From: Shouchella tritolerans
GTDB lineage: Bacteria > Bacillota > Bacilli > Bacillales > Bacillaceae_D
Assembly: GCF_025770735.1 (NCBI RefSeq)
Contig: NZ_JAODPB010000009.1
Location: 1 to 64,000, forward strand
Reading direction: 5' to 3'
Length of the DNA: 64,000 nt
Shown one piece after another: positions 37,761 through 47,128 of the stretch. Position 1 is the first letter of the stretch. Every line of letters begins with the position of its first letter. The notes beneath the pieces were generated by a model, which was not told the DNA's origin, searched no databases, and saw only the letters and a program-made list of their open reading frames with translations. Made by a program: the position numbers and the translations under genes.

Positions 37761-39062
37761 GTGGGGGAGAGAGCGATTCAAGTTGGCCTTTTAGGTTTAG
37801 GAACGGTTGGCACTGGCGTAGTGTCGATTGTGGAACGGCATCAAAATGAATTGGCGCACCAAGCCGGAAGGCCTGTCGCGATAAAAAAAGCACTCGTCAA
37901 ACAAATAGATAAAGTGCGAGGATCAGAAGTAAACGGTGTCGAATTGACAACAAATCCAGAAGACATTCTTGGCGACCCAGACCTGGATGTTGTCATTGAA
38001 GTCATGGGTGGAGTAACCGAGACGAAGCAACTGCTTGAAAAAGCAATTCGCCAGAAAAAGCATATTGTTACAGCCAATAAAGACCTTATGGCTGAATGGG
38101 GGGCTTCGCTTCTCGCGCTTGCGGCCGAGCAAGAGGTGGACGTTTATTATGAAGCGAGCGTAGCTGGAGGCATCCCGATTTTGCGGACGATCACGGAAGG
38201 GTTGTCGGCTGACCGGATTACAAAAATGATGGGAATTGTCAATGGCACGACCAACTATATTTTAACGAAAATGAGCCAGGAAAACCGCTCTTATGAAGAT
38301 GTACTCAAGGAAGCGCAAGAGCTGGGGTTTGCTGAAGCGGATCCAACTGCTGACGTAGAAGGGCTGGACGCAGCTAGAAAAATGGCAATTTTAGCGACGC
38401 TTGGCTTTTCAGCGCCTGTCCAGCTTAGCGATGTAGCCGTGAAAGGGATAACCAATGTATCAGGCAAAGACTTGCATTTTTGCGAGCAACTCGGGCTCAC
38501 CATGAAATTGATCGGCGTTGCGAAAAGGGATGAGGGGCGGTTGGAAGTATGTGTTGAACCAACACTCTTGCCATCGGACCATCCACTAGCCAGCGTGCAA
38601 AATGAATACAATGCTGTCTTTGTCCATGGAGAAGCCGTTGGCGAAACGATGTTTTACGGGCCTGGAGCTGGCTCGTTGCCGACTGCAACAGCAGTGGTAA
38701 GCGACCTCGTTTCGGTTATGAAAAATATGCGCCATCGCGTCAACGGCTATGCGGCAACGAAGCCACTATATGAAGCAGTGTTTAAAGAAGAGCAGGAAAA
38801 GCAATCACAGTTTTTTATTCGCTTGCATGTAGAGGACCGAACAGGCACGTTTTCAGGCATTACATCGTTATTTGCTAGATATGACGTCAGCTTTGAAAAG
38901 CTCTTGCAGCTTCCAATGGAAGATGAAGAAATGGCGGAAATTGTGATCATTACACATGTGACCAACCGAGCTGTATATAAGGAATTAATGGAAGAGCTTG
39001 AGCAGCTAGATGTAGTTAAAACGATAGCAAGCTCGTACCGAGTTGAGGGAGGAAAAAGATAA
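37761..39062 (+). CDS. hom: Homoserine dehydrogenase
   Basis: A 433-residue enzyme reducing aspartate semialdehyde to homoserine, the branch toward threonine and methionine. It has an N-terminal NAD(P) domain ([11 protein letters not shown], residues 9-19), a catalytic domain ([12 protein letters not shown], then [11 protein letters not shown] with the catalytic Lys) and a C-terminal ACT domain (about 350-425) that senses threonine in the family. The GTG at 37761 gives exactly the length of the B. subtilis enzyme and lies 7 bases after GGGGAG. Its stop overlaps the thrC start (TAATG), so translation is coupled. Confidence 0.96.
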   Translation: MGERAIQVGLLGLGTVGTGVVSIVERHQNELAHQAGRPVAIKKALVKQIDKVRGSEVNGVELTTNPEDILGDPDLDVVIEVMGGVTETKQLLEKAIRQKKHIVTANKDLMAEWGASLLALAAEQEVDVYYEASVAGGIPILRTITEGLSADRITKMMGIVNGTTNYILTKMSQENRSYEDVLKEAQELGFAEADPTADVEGLDAARKMAILATLGFSAPVQLSDVAVKGITNVSGKDLHFCEQLGLTMKLIGVAKRDEGRLEVCVEPTLLPSDHPLASVQNEYNAVFVHGEAVGETMFYGPGAGSLPTATAVVSDLVSVMKNMRHRVNGYAATKPLYEAVFKEEQEKQSQFFIRLHVEDRTGTFSGITSLFARYDVSFEKLLQLPMEDEEMAEIVIITHVTNRAVYKELMEELEQLDVVKTIASSYRVEGGKR

Positions 39063-40132
39063 TGGCTGCTTGGGCAGGACTTTTAAAAGAATACGGTTCG
39101 TATTTGCCGATTACGGAAAACACGCCGGCATTGACACTTGGCGAAGGCAATACGCCTTTACTTAAACTCGAGCATTTATCGGAGGAATGGGGCGTAGAGC
39201 TTTATGTGAAGTATGAAGGCGCAAACCCGACTGGATCGTTTAAAGACCGAGGAATGGTTGTCGCTGTGGCAAAAGCGAAAGAAGAAGGGGCGCAGGCGCT
39301 TATTTGCGCCTCAACAGGCAATACGTCCGCGGCAGCTTCCGCCTACGGAGCACGAGCGGGGCTGCGTTCGATTGTTGTTATTCCAAAAGGCAAAACGGCA
39401 CTAGGGAAAGTAGCCCAGGCGGCGATGTACGGAGCAGAAATCATCGAAATTGAAGGGAACTTTGACCGTGCTCTTGCGCTCGTAAGAGAATTGTGCGAAA
39501 CCGAGCCAATAGCCCTTGTCAACTCTGTCAATCCATATAGGCTCCATGGTCAAAAGACAGCAGCCTTTGAAATTTGTGATGCCTTAGGGGCTGCCCCAGA
39601 TGTATTGGCAATCCCTGTCGGAAATGCTGGAAACATCTCTGCTTATTGGATGGGCTTTAAAGAATACGATGAGTTGTACCAAACGGGCCGGCCGCGTATG
39701 CATGGTTTTGAAGCGGAAGGGGCGGCAGCGATTGTGAAGCAGCATGTCATTGAGCATCCAGAGACGATTGCCACTGCCATCCGCATTGGCAATCCAGCGA
39801 GTTGGAAATTGGCTGTACAAGCTGCGAATGAGTCAAAAGGCGAAATCGACTCGGTGACGGACGAAGAAATTGTTGATGCGTACCGGGAAATAGCGAAAAA
39901 AGAAGGCGTGTTTGCTGAACCAGGTTCATGTGCATCATTAGCAGGCTTAAAAAAACAGATTCAAGCAGGGAAAGTAGCAAAGGGCTCCAAAATCGTCGCA
40001 GTTCTAACTGGCAATGGTTTAAAGGATCCGACAACGGCTATAGACCTCTCCAATGTGCAAACGACAACGGTTGAAGATTCAAAAACAGCGCTGGCCGATT
40101 ATTTAATGGCCACAAAGCCGGCGGTAAAGTAA
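39062..40132 (+). CDS. thrC: Threonine synthase
   Basis: A 356-residue PLP enzyme making threonine from O-phosphohomoserine. The cofactor lysine is Lys61 in [11 protein letters not shown]; the phosphate-binding loop is [19 protein letters not shown]. It overlaps hom by one base at its 5' end and thrB by one base at its 3' end. It is the middle gene of the threonine operon. Confidence 0.97.
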   Translation: MAAWAGLLKEYGSYLPITENTPALTLGEGNTPLLKLEHLSEEWGVELYVKYEGANPTGSFKDRGMVVAVAKAKEEGAQALICASTGNTSAAASAYGARAGLRSIVVIPKGKTALGKVAQAAMYGAEIIEIEGNFDRALALVRELCETEPIALVNSVNPYRLHGQKTAAFEICDALGAAPDVLAIPVGNAGNISAYWMGFKEYDELYQTGRPRMHGFEAEGAAAIVKQHVIEHPETIATAIRIGNPASWKLAVQAANESKGEIDSVTDEEIVDAYREIAKKEGVFAEPGSCASLAGLKKQIQAGKVAKGSKIVAVLTGNGLKDPTTAIDLSNVQTTTVEDSKTALADYLMATKPAVK

Positions 40133-41025
40133 TGGCTTTTTCGATTACTGTTCCCGCTAGCACAGCCAATTTAGGGCCAGGATTTGATTCAATTGGCCTT
40201 GCTTTAAACCGTTATTTGCACTTGGAAGTTGAACAAGCAAGCAAGTGGTCGTTTATTTGTTCTTCGCCTGGCTTGGAGAATATAGGTACCGATAATTTAG
40301 TGACAAAAGCCGCTGCTTTTGCGAGCAAAGAATGGGGAAAGGTTTTGCCCCCATGTCGCGTTGTCATGAATAATGGCATCCCTCTTTCAAAAGGATTCGG
40401 CAGCAGTGCCGCAGCGATCGTTGCTGGCATTGAATTGGCTGCTTCTGTTTGTGGCCAGTTTGCTTCAAAAGCGGAAAAGGCCCGTCTTGCTTCCTTATGG
40501 GAGGGGCATCCAGACAATGTAGCTGCTTCTATTTATGGGGGCTTAGTGATTGGCACACACAGCGAAGAATCGACGGAGATCCTTCATGTGGAAGCGCCAA
40601 ACATCGACCTTGTTGCCCTTATCCCTCCGAAGACACTGGCTACGAAAAAAGCGCGTGCGGTTTTGCCAGATATGTTATCGTACAAGGAAGCCGTTCAGGC
40701 AAGTTCAGTCGCCAATGTACTGGCAGCGGCACTTGTAAAGCAAGATTGGGAACTAGTAGGAAAAATGATGTTAGCAGACCGCTTCCACCAGCCTTACCGT
40801 CAGCAGTTGATTCCCCACTTACCGGATGTTTGCGCCTATGCTCAAGCAGATGAGGACGCATACGGAGCGGCGCTTAGCGGCGCAGGGCCTATTATTCTTT
40901 GCTTAGTAAAAGAAGGGAAAGGCGAAGCATTTGCAAGCCGTCTAAATAAGCAGTTCCCTGCTTGCAGTGCGGAGGTCATGCGTCCAGCTGTTCAAGGATC
41001 AGCCGTGTCGATTGCACAAGCATAG
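40132..41025 (+). CDS. thrB: Homoserine kinase
   Basis: A 297-residue GHMP kinase phosphorylating homoserine. The N-terminal STANLGPGFDSIGLALNRY motif, the ATP loop PLSKGFGSSAAAIVAGIELA and the C-terminal LSGAGPIILCLV are all present. It starts at TAATG with thrC and ends the operon; a terminator follows about 55 bases later. The gap contains a short stretch resembling the dispersed repeat family (41051-41074). Confidence 0.96.
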   Translation: MAFSITVPASTANLGPGFDSIGLALNRYLHLEVEQASKWSFICSSPGLENIGTDNLVTKAAAFASKEWGKVLPPCRVVMNNGIPLSKGFGSSAAAIVAGIELAASVCGQFASKAEKARLASLWEGHPDNVAASIYGGLVIGTHSEESTEILHVEAPNIDLVALIPPKTLATKKARAVLPDMLSYKEAVQASSVANVLAAALVKQDWELVGKMMLADRFHQPYRQQLIPHLPDVCAYAQADEDAYGAALSGAGPIILCLVKEGKGEAFASRLNKQFPACSAEVMRPAVQGSAVSIAQA

Positions 41026-41079
41026 TTTTTTCCTAGTATACAAGGAGGAGCGTTAGACAAACGACGCGAACACATAAAG

Positions 41080-41104
41080 AAGCCGACCCAGGGGGTCGGC
41101 TTTT
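41080..41104 (+). terminator. Terminator of the threonine operon
   Basis: AAGCCGACCC (41080-41089) pairs with GGGTCGGCTT (41093-41102), followed by TTTT. Confidence 0.85.
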
Positions 41105-41112
41105 GTGTGCAA

Positions 41113-41141
41113 AACAGCAGCATGGAAACGATGCTGCTGTT
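41113..41141 (-). terminator. Terminator after nfu (yutI)
   Basis: AACAGCAGCAT (41113-41123) pairs with ATGCTGCTGTT (41131-41141). On the minus strand the stem ends in TTTT, just downstream of the nfu stop. Confidence 0.75.
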
Positions 41142-41153
41142 GATTTTCAGCTA

Positions 41154-41393
41154 TTAAAAAACTTGTTCAATCTCCGTAATGCCTGGTACTTCTTCAAGAA
41201 GAGCACGTTCAATTCCAGCTTTCAACGTAATCGTTGAACTTGGGCATGAACCGCATGCACCTAGAAGGCGAACTTTTACGACGCCATCTTCTACGTCAAT
41301 CAGCTCAACGTCGCCGCCGTCACGAAGCAAAAACGGACGAAGCTTGTCAAGTACTTCTTGGACTTGCTCCATCAACTCAGTGCTTGTTTCCAT
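41154..41393 (-). CDS. yutI: NifU C-terminal-domain iron-sulphur scaffold (YutI/Nfu)
   Basis: A 79-residue Nfu-type protein with the CxxC cluster motif (Cys47, Cys50 in GACGSCPSS). It carries and delivers Fe-S clusters to target enzymes. The ATG at 41393 follows AAAGGAGTGG; the frame is open further upstream (to 41513) but without a ribosome site. In this block it neighbours yuzD and yutJ as in B. subtilis, and another Fe-S carrier (yutM) lies about 5.4 kb away. Confidence 0.93.
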   Translation of the reverse strand: METSTELMEQVQEVLDKLRPFLLRDGGDVELIDVEDGVVKVRLLGACGSCPSSTITLKAGIERALLEEVPGITEIEQVF

Positions 41394-41545
41394 TCGAACC
41401 ACTCCTTTCTGCTTATTCTCCATTATAATAGGCGCGTAAAAAAAAATCCATGCATTGCCACCATCTTTCTCGATTTTTATCACACAGGCGTTGCCAGATT
41501 TGCCGGTGCTCATGTAAGCTGTAAGAAAAGAATGGGGGAGAACAA

Positions 41546-41860
41546 ATGGCTAAATCAATCATGTTTACCATTTATGGCGCTAAGCAAAAATGTGCTTCTT
41601 GCGTTCATTTGCCTAGTGCATTAGATACTAAGGAATGGCTCGAAGCGGCTTTACTACGGAAATTCCCACAGGCGCCTCTTGAGTTTGATTATGTCGACAT
41701 TGACGAACCGCAATCATCGGAAGAAAAAAAGCGCTTGGCTGCGGCGATTTTAAATGAAGCGTATTTTTATCCGCTCGTTGTTCTAAATGGTGAAGTGGTT
41801 GCAGAAGGCAACCCGAATTTAAAAATGATTGTTGAAAAAGTGGAAGCGATTCTCGCATAG
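41546..41860 (+). CDS. yuzD: DUF1462 protein YuzD
   Basis: A 104-residue thioredoxin-like small protein of the DUF1462/YuzD family: [20 protein letters not shown] with a CxxC (Cys17, Cys20), then [20 protein letters not shown]. Disulphide-type or metal-linked chemistry is suggested by the CxxC, but the function is unknown. It is divergent from yutI and convergent with the tetR-yutJ frame. Confidence 0.88.
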   Translation: MAKSIMFTIYGAKQKCASCVHLPSALDTKEWLEAALLRKFPQAPLEFDYVDIDEPQSSEEKKRLAAAILNEAYFYPLVVLNGEVVAEGNPNLKMIVEKVEAILA

Positions 41861-41865
41861 TAGAA

Positions 41866-41889
41866 GCACACTGTCGTCAAACAGTGTGC
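41866..41889. terminator. Hairpin between yuzD and the tetR-yutJ frame
   Basis: GCACACTGT (41866-41874) pairs perfectly with ACAGTGTGC (41881-41889). It separates convergent genes; the T tracts are poor. Confidence 0.6.
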
Positions 41890-41901
41890 CTATAAAAGCC
41901 A

Positions 41902-43536
41902 TCAACCAGAATGGTATTTGTACATCCACAGCACGCCGCTTTTTAGAATCCGCGGCACTCTACCGGTAAGGGGTCTTTCACCCATCATGCCGAAGCCGTG
42001 TTTTTTGCCAAGTGAACCGAGCACACCTTTTAATTTAATGCGCGGTAACGTCTCAGGCAATTCTTCTCCTTTCCATTGATGCTTTAAAATCGTCACAATT
42101 TGCTCTGCTTGTGATTCGGCAAGCTGGGCGCTTGGCGCATGAGGAAGGCTTGCGCAGTCGCCGACAACAAAAACATTAGGATGATCTGGTATAAAGTGTT
42201 GGGGAGTCAAGACAATCCGGCCAGAGCGGTCTTTTTCAACGTCAAGGGTGCGGACAACATCAACAGGCTGAACGCCGGCCGTCCAAATGACTGCATCTGT
42301 TTCGATGCGCTCGTCATGGTTATAAATCGCGCCGGGCTCGACTTTTGTAATGTTGGAATTGTTGCTGACATCGACTCCGTGTTCGACAAACCAGTTTTGC
42401 ACATACGTGCTTAATTTTTTCGGAAACATCGACAAAATGTAATCGCCGCGGTCAAATAGGCGAATCGTCAAATCGGGCCGGCTTTCCCGCAGTTCACTAG
42501 CAAGCTCAACACCGCTTAAACCACCGCCAACAATGGAGACGACTCCCTCTGGACGAACATTGTTGAGCGCTTCATATGTTCTTCTTGTGGCGCCCATCGT
42601 TTGAATGCTGTACGTATACTGGTCAGCTCCAGGCACGCCGTGGTAATTATCTGTGCAACCGAGGCCAATAACGAGTTTGTCAAATGGAATCGACTCGCCA
42701 TTGTCAAGGTCAATTGTTGAATCTTGCAAATGAATGGCAGTAACGGTCGCGTATTTGATGCGCAAGCGCTCATCTTCAGGGAAAGAGACGCGCAAATGGT
42801 GGTCTGATGCCGTTCCAGCGGCAAGGGCATAATATTCGGTTTTTAAACAATGGTAAGGGAGTTGATCGACAAGGATGATTTCCCAGTCCTTTGGCAAGTC
42901 GTTTGGCAATAAACGCTGTAACAAGCGCATGCCTCCATATCCTGCTCCTAATACGACGAGTTTCTTCATGGAAAAAGGTCTCCTTCTTTTTGAAATGGTG
43001 CCAAAACTTGTCTCTACAAGTGTCATTATTTTTTCTACAAGACCGATGCAAGTCGGTTCATAGCGAAATGCATGCAACCCATAAGCAACATGGCTGTTAA
43101 TAATGTGGGCGAGTAAGCCGTGGTCGATGCCACTGGCAACCCACTCTTCTTTCGTTTCTTCTAGCAGCTGCTTCCAATGGGCGAACAGGCTATCTTCGTG
43201 CTCAGCAGCATGTTTCCAAATAAGCACCGTTAATGTAGGATGAATATCGTAGTCTTCCAATAAGTAGAGCAGGCTTGCCCGAATATTTGCTAGCAGTGAC
43301 TGGCTGCCTGCGCCGGTGGATTGGCTGTTTGCCAGCAAGAGCAGCCGTTCTTCTGCAAGCGCATGCAAAATCGATTCTTTTGTAGGAAAATGGTTAAAAA
43401 ATGTCCCCTTTGCTACATGTGCATGATTTGTAATTTCTTGTACCGTTGTTGAGTGAAACCCTTTTTGATGAAAAAGGGACACGGCCGCATTTAAAATGGC
43501 CAAACGGGTCTTCTTCTTTTTCTGGAGGACGGCCAT
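41902..43536 (-). CDS. yutJ: TetR regulator fused in frame to type II NADH dehydrogenase YutJ
   Basis: One uninterrupted 544-codon frame. Residues 1-185 form a complete TetR-family regulator: the helix-turn-helix is HSTTVQEITNHAHVAKGTFFNHF (about 28-50), followed by a full-length ligand domain. Residues 190-544 are a complete YutJ-type NDH-2 flavoprotein: MKKLVVLGAGYGG (FAD), VSIVGGGLSGVELASEL (NADH) and HPNVFVVGDCASLP. The joint reads ISKRRRPFSMKK with no stop. An AGAAGGAG site lies 10 bases before the internal ATG at 42969, which gives a 355-residue product, the size expected for YutJ alone. Either a true fusion, a recent stop loss, or both products are possible. A sequencing error could also hide a stop. 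Confidence 0.85.
   Translation of the reverse strand: MAVLQKKKKTRLAILNAAVSLFHQKGFHSTTVQEITNHAHVAKGTFFNHFPTKESILHALAEERLLLLANSQSTGAGSQSLLANIRASLLYLLEDYDIHPTLTVLIWKHAAEHEDSLFAHWKQLLEETKEEWVASGIDHGLLAHIINSHVAYGLHAFRYEPTCIGLVEKIMTLVETSFGTISKRRRPFSMKKLVVLGAGYGGMRLLQRLLPNDLPKDWEIILVDQLPYHCLKTEYYALAAGTASDHHLRVSFPEDERLRIKYATVTAIHLQDSTIDLDNGESIPFDKLVIGLGCTDNYHGVPGADQYTYSIQTMGATRRTYEALNNVRPEGVVSIVGGGLSGVELASELRESRPDLTIRLFDRGDYILSMFPKKLSTYVQNWFVEHGVDVSNNSNITKVEPGAIYNHDERIETDAVIWTAGVQPVDVVRTLDVEKDRSGRIVLTPQHFIPDHPNVFVVGDCASLPHAPSAQLAESQAEQIVTILKHQWKGEELPETLPRIKLKGVLGSLGKKHGFGMMGERPLTGRVPRILKSGVLWMYKYHSG
42967..42988 (-). promoter_or_regulatory. Internal ribosome binding site and ATG for stand-alone YutJ
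   Basis: Within the fused frame, AGAAGGAGACC on the minus strand is followed 7 bases later by the ATG (42969-42967) where YutJ homologues begin. It would allow separate synthesis of the dehydrogenase in addition to the fusion. Confidence 0.75.
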
Positions 43537-43757
43537 AATGGTCCACCAATAACAGTGGCGGGTTCACCTCCAATTTTAGAGGATATGAAAAAGTGACCTC
43601 GGTCAGTTTTGATTATACCGATTGATGAGAGATCCGACAACCGTTTTTGAACGTTTTGTTACAAAATGAATGAGCGCTTCACTGTTCTGGAGGTCTTAAA
43701 AAGGGATGATTGACTTTAACGGACAGACAGAGTAGCATAACGGTTGAGGTGACGCAC

Positions 43758-43994
43758 ATGAGACCGATTATTGAATTTTGTTTAAGCAACTTGGCAAGCG
43801 GATCACATGATGCGATGGAAGAGCTAGAAAAAGACCCGAATTTAGATATAATTGAATACGGTTGCCTCAACCATTGCGGCACATGTGCGCTCGACTATTT
43901 CGCTCTCGTTAACGGCGAGTATATAGCTGGAGATACCCCAGAAGCGCTAGTTTCCAATATTTATAAATATTTAGAAGAAAATCCTATGTTTTAA
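43758..43994 (+). CDS. yuzB: UPF0349 protein YuzB
   Basis: A 78-residue protein of the UPF0349/YuzB family, the same length as in B. subtilis: [20 protein letters not shown] and [20 protein letters not shown]. The four cysteines (FC, YGC, HC, TC) resemble a thioredoxin-like [2Fe-2S] ferredoxin pattern, so a redox role is plausible but unproven. The ATG at 43758 follows GAGGTGACG; the frame to 43710 lacks a ribosome site. It is divergent from the tetR-yutJ frame. Confidence 0.9.
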   Translation: MRPIIEFCLSNLASGSHDAMEELEKDPNLDIIEYGCLNHCGTCALDYFALVNGEYIAGDTPEALVSNIYKYLEENPMF

Positions 43995-44057
43995 GTGCTG
44001 CTAAGGAAGCTGCACCTACTTTGTTGCAGCTCCTTTCGATGATAAAGGAGCGATAAA

Positions 44058-44297
44058 ATGGCCTTTTTACCTTTTAGCCACACATGGCCTTATGAGCAGC
44101 AAGGCAAAGACTTTTATATTGAAACATGCCCTTATTGCCAAACGGAACACGTGCTGACTCCCCTGAAAGAAAAGGATGTTGCACAGGCAAAAGAGTCATT
44201 CAAAGTTCGTCTTGTCATGCCATGTTGCCATAAAGTGATGACCATTCTTGAAGCGGATGATGATTATTTTTGGGCAGACGAACCGTTAAGAAAGTGA
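44058..44297 (+). CDS. Small Cys-rich protein, unknown
   Basis: A 79-residue protein with CPYC (residues 24-27) and CC (56-57, PCCHKVM), a spacing that could bind one zinc. I do not recognise the family. It lies between yuzB and dapF, and its stop is 8 bases before the dapF start, so it is probably co-transcribed with dapF. AAAGGAGCG precedes the ATG. Confidence 0.72.
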   Translation: MAFLPFSHTWPYEQQGKDFYIETCPYCQTEHVLTPLKEKDVAQAKESFKVRLVMPCCHKVMTILEADDDYFWADEPLRK

Positions 44298-44305
44298 GGA
44301 AGAAA

Positions 44306-45154
44306 ATGGAGTTTACAAAAATGCACGGCCTCGGCAACAGCTATATTTACATCAATCTATTTAAGGAATCTTTACCCGAAGAGCGCTTGGCTGAAACAGC
44401 GGTTTGGCTAGCTGATCCGAACCGAGGGATTGGCAGTGACGGCATGATATTGATTGGCCCTTCTACTTCATGCGCGATAAAAATGCGTATTTTTAATAAT
44501 GATGGATCGGAAGCAAAAAATTGCGGGAATGGGTTGCGTTGCGTCGCAAAATATAGCTACGAACATGGGTTGGTTCACGAAAAGGCATTTTCGATTGAGA
44601 CGTTGGGCGGTCCTGTTTTTGCTACTGTTGATGTGAATGAAGAGGGACGTGTCGGAGCAGTCACCATCAATATGGGACCGCCGCGTTTAATGAGGCAGGC
44701 AATTCCGATGATCGGCGGAGATGATAAGCCTGTTGTCGGTGAAAAGCTGGAGGCCAATGGCGAAACGGTTCAAGTGACGGCTGTTTCAATGGGAAATCCT
44801 CATGCAGTCATGTTTGTTAAGCAAATCGAGGAAGCGCCTGTTGAGACGCTTGGTCCTGTGATCGAAAAACATTCTCTGTTCCCAGACTGGGTTAACGCCG
44901 AGTGGGTAGAAGTGGTCAGCGAGACAGAACTTCATTTTCGCGTATGGGAACGAGGTTCAGGCATTACGCAAGCGTGCGGCACAGGGGCGTGCGCTGCAGT
45001 CGTCGCCAGTGTGTTAAATGGATATGCAAAACAGGGTGTCCCCGTTACGGTCCACTTGCTTGGCGGTGATCTAACAATTGTCTGGCAAGAAAATGGCGAT
45101 GTGCTCATGAGTGGGCCAGCCGATTATATTTGCACAGGGAATGTCTTTCTTTAA
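44306..45154 (+). CDS. dapF: Diaminopimelate epimerase
   Basis: A 282-residue cofactor-independent epimerase converting LL- to meso-diaminopimelate for lysine and peptidoglycan. The two catalytic cysteines sit in KNCGNGLRC (Cys73) and in QACGTGACA near residue 224. The N-terminal [11 protein letters not shown] is close to the usual MHGLGNDF but with Ser-Tyr in place of Asp-Phe, a mild deviation. B. subtilis yutL corresponds to dapF at this place. The frame is open to 44270, but AGGAA lies just before the ATG at 44306. Confidence 0.94.
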   Translation: MEFTKMHGLGNSYIYINLFKESLPEERLAETAVWLADPNRGIGSDGMILIGPSTSCAIKMRIFNNDGSEAKNCGNGLRCVAKYSYEHGLVHEKAFSIETLGGPVFATVDVNEEGRVGAVTINMGPPRLMRQAIPMIGGDDKPVVGEKLEANGETVQVTAVSMGNPHAVMFVKQIEEAPVETLGPVIEKHSLFPDWVNAEWVEVVSETELHFRVWERGSGITQACGTGACAAVVASVLNGYAKQGVPVTVHLLGGDLTIVWQENGDVLMSGPADYICTGNVFL

Positions 45155-45161
45155 CGGATGC

Positions 45162-45202
45162 TTAAAAAGCCTGTTCCGCAAGTTTGCGGACAGGCTTTTT
45201 AA
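45162..45202. terminator. Bidirectional terminator between dapF and mqnE
   Basis: TTAAAAAGCCTGT pairs with ACAGGCTTTTTAA, extended by CCGCAA/TTGCGG, with A and T runs on either side, so it serves both convergent genes. Confidence 0.88.
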
Positions 45203-45205
45203 ATG

Positions 45206-46300
45206 TTAATAGCGTTTTATTTCATTGTAGAATGTATCGCGTTCGATTGGTGTTTTGCCAGCTGTTTTGATCATATGAATCAGTTCTTTTCGCGTAATGC
45301 CTGCAGACGTTAATGCACCAACAGAATGGGAAATCCGTTCTTCAATTAATGTGCCATGGATGTCACTGGAGCCAAAAGTCAACGCCATTTGTGTCAACTG
45401 AACGCCAATGTTGATCCAATACGCTTTTATATGCTGGAAATTGTCGAGCATGAGGCGGCTGACAGCAATCGTACGCATATCATCGTAAGCGGAAGTACGA
45501 CGGTTTAAGCCTGCCTTTACGTTTCGCGGCTGCATCGCTAGAGGAATGAAAACCATAAAACCGTTTGTACGGTCTTGCAAGTCGCGGACCCGTTGCATAT
45601 GAATCAAGCGCTCTTCTTTCGTTTCAACTGAGCCGTAAAGCATCGTTGAATGAGTGCGCAAGCCAAGGTTGTGAGCCGTTTCGTGTGCTTCAAGCCATTG
45701 GTCTGTCGATGCTTTATCCGGGCTCATAATAGCACGGTACCGCTCAGTCAAAATTTCTGCACCGCCTCCAGTTAATGTGGCCAGCCCCGCGTCCATGAGC
45801 GTTTGGATCACTTCTTTCATAGAAATGCCAGCAAGGCGTGAGAAAAATTCAATCTCTGCTCCTGTATACGCTTTAATCGTTACTTGCGGGTAGTGCTTTT
45901 TCAACGTTTTTACGGTATTCACATAATACTCGAAACCGACTTCATTGTTGTGCCCGCCAACGATATGGAATTCGCGGATGTTGTCGTTCCAACGGTCTTC
46001 CACATATTTTAATAATGCTTCCTCATCCATCGTATAAGCGCCTTTTTCGCCTGGTTTGCGCTTAAAGCCACAAAATCCGCAGTTGGCTTCACACACGTTC
46101 GTTGGATTGATATAAAGGTTCTCGATAAAATAAACGTTTTGCCCGTTTTTCCGCTCGTTGACGATATTAGCCAGTTGTGCAACTCCGAGCAAATCAGGCG
46201 TTTCATATAAAACAAGGCCATCTTCTATCGAAAGGCGCTCGCCATGTAACACTTTTTCTTTCACTTCTTGAAGCTTCGTGTCTGCAAGTAGTACACTCAT
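45206..46300 (-). CDS. mqnE: Aminofutalosine synthase, MqnE type (radical SAM)
   Basis: A 364-residue radical-SAM enzyme with the cluster motif Cys70, Cys74, Cys77 (CEANCGFC) in an INPTNVC context, then FHIVGGHNNE, KAYTGAEIEFF, TLTGGGAEIL and STMLYGSVETKEER. These match aminodeoxyfutalosine synthase, which joins SAM-derived adenosine to the enolpyruvyl precursor in the futalosine route to menaquinone. MqnC and CofH are related, but the GAYTMDEE and MVFIPLAMQPRN segments favour MqnE. The ATG at 46300 is 8 bases after AAGGAGG; an in-frame ATG two codons earlier is too close. No other mqn gene is in the window. Confidence 0.85.
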   Translation of the reverse strand: MSVLLADTKLQEVKEKVLHGERLSIEDGLVLYETPDLLGVAQLANIVNERKNGQNVYFIENLYINPTNVCEANCGFCGFKRKPGEKGAYTMDEEALLKYVEDRWNDNIREFHIVGGHNNEVGFEYYVNTVKTLKKHYPQVTIKAYTGAEIEFFSRLAGISMKEVIQTLMDAGLATLTGGGAEILTERYRAIMSPDKASTDQWLEAHETAHNLGLRTHSTMLYGSVETKEERLIHMQRVRDLQDRTNGFMVFIPLAMQPRNVKAGLNRRTSAYDDMRTIAVSRLMLDNFQHIKAYWINIGVQLTQMALTFGSSDIHGTLIEERISHSVGALTSAGITRKELIHMIKTAGKTPIERDTFYNEIKRY

Positions 46301-46539
46301 CTTCATTTCCTCCTTTTGGAACTCTTCACTTTTGCCATCGTGTTCCCTTCAAATCCGTACGAACCTATTATACTACTACCATTTTTAGAATGAAAGGCGC
46401 GTGAACCAGACGAAAAGGCAAAAGAAAACATTACAAACAAATAACAAATGGAAGATTATCGTTGCGTGGCAAGGGGATAATCTGTAAAATGTAGGCAATA
46501 TGCGAAAAGGTGAATAGTTATAATAATGGGGTGGTCGTA

Positions 46540-46719
46540 TTGCGTTTAACATATGAGGCTTGTCTAGAAAGGCTAGAGAGCCTAAGAGCTAAAATGCTCA
46601 TCGCAGCAAAGCAGTACGGCATGTCACATCCTATTGTGTTAACATATAGCAAAGAAATTGACTTGATTCATAATTACTTGTTAGAAATGGAATCGAAGCG
46701 CTCGTTTCCGAAAACTTGA
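46540..46719 (+). CDS. Spo0E-like aspartyl-phosphate phosphatase
   Basis: A 59-residue peptide starting at a TTG (46540) 5 bases after GGGGTGG. The two-helix hairpin LESLRAKMLIAAKQYGMSHP-IVLTYSKEIDLIHNYLL matches the Spo0E family, whose SQELD signature is here YSKEID. Spo0E-like peptides dephosphorylate Spo0A-P and delay sporulation. The Lys for Gln replacement may change partner or activity. The frame extends to 46510 without a ribosome site. It lies immediately upstream of yutM, which has its own promoter. Confidence 0.68.
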   Translation: MRLTYEACLERLESLRAKMLIAAKQYGMSHPIVLTYSKEIDLIHNYLLEMESKRSFPKT

Positions 46720-46744
46720 GTCTTCTTGCAAAACCCACTATACT
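46716..46744 (+). promoter_or_regulatory. Sigma-A promoter of yutM
   Basis: TTGAGT (46716-46721) and TATACT (46739-46744) are 17 bases apart, about 30 bases upstream of the yutM start. It overlaps the stop of the Spo0E-like gene. Confidence 0.7.
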
Positions 46745-46772
46745 GTAAGAATAAAGAAGGGAGGCATGTGGA

Positions 46773-47126
46773 ATGATTACTCTTACGGATGCGGCTGTAA
46801 GCCAAATCGAAGCGATGAAAAAAGAGGAAGGCGATGCGTCCCTCATGCTTCGGATTGGCGTAAAAGGGGGCGGCTGTTCTGGCCTTTCCTACGCCATGGG
46901 TTTCGACAATGAGCAAGACGAAGAGGATACGAAAATCCATGTAAATGGCATCGACGTCTTGATCGACAAAGAAAGCGAGCCAATCGTAAAAGGATTGGTG
47001 ATCGACTATAAACAAAACATGATGGGCGGCGGCTTTACACTCGATAATCCCAATGCGATTGCTAACTGCGGCTGCGGCGCATCTTTCCGTACAGCTGCTA
47101 ACGCAGGGACGCCAGAGGATTGTTAA
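46773..47126 (+). CDS. yutM: HesB/IscA-type Fe-S carrier YutM (ErpA/SufA-like)
   Basis: A 117-residue A-type iron-sulphur carrier with the conserved cysteines Cys35 (GGGCSGLSY) and Cys99/Cys101 (NCGCGASF). It accepts clusters and passes them to apo-enzymes. AAGGGAGG lies 8 bases before the ATG. It sits 0.6 kb from mqnE, whose product needs a [4Fe-4S] cluster. A hairpin (47129-47157) and the repeat array follow. Confidence 0.93.
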   Translation: MITLTDAAVSQIEAMKKEEGDASLMLRIGVKGGGCSGLSYAMGFDNEQDEEDTKIHVNGIDVLIDKESEPIVKGLVIDYKQNMMGGGFTLDNPNAIANCGCGASFRTAANAGTPEDC

Positions 47127-47128
47127 TA

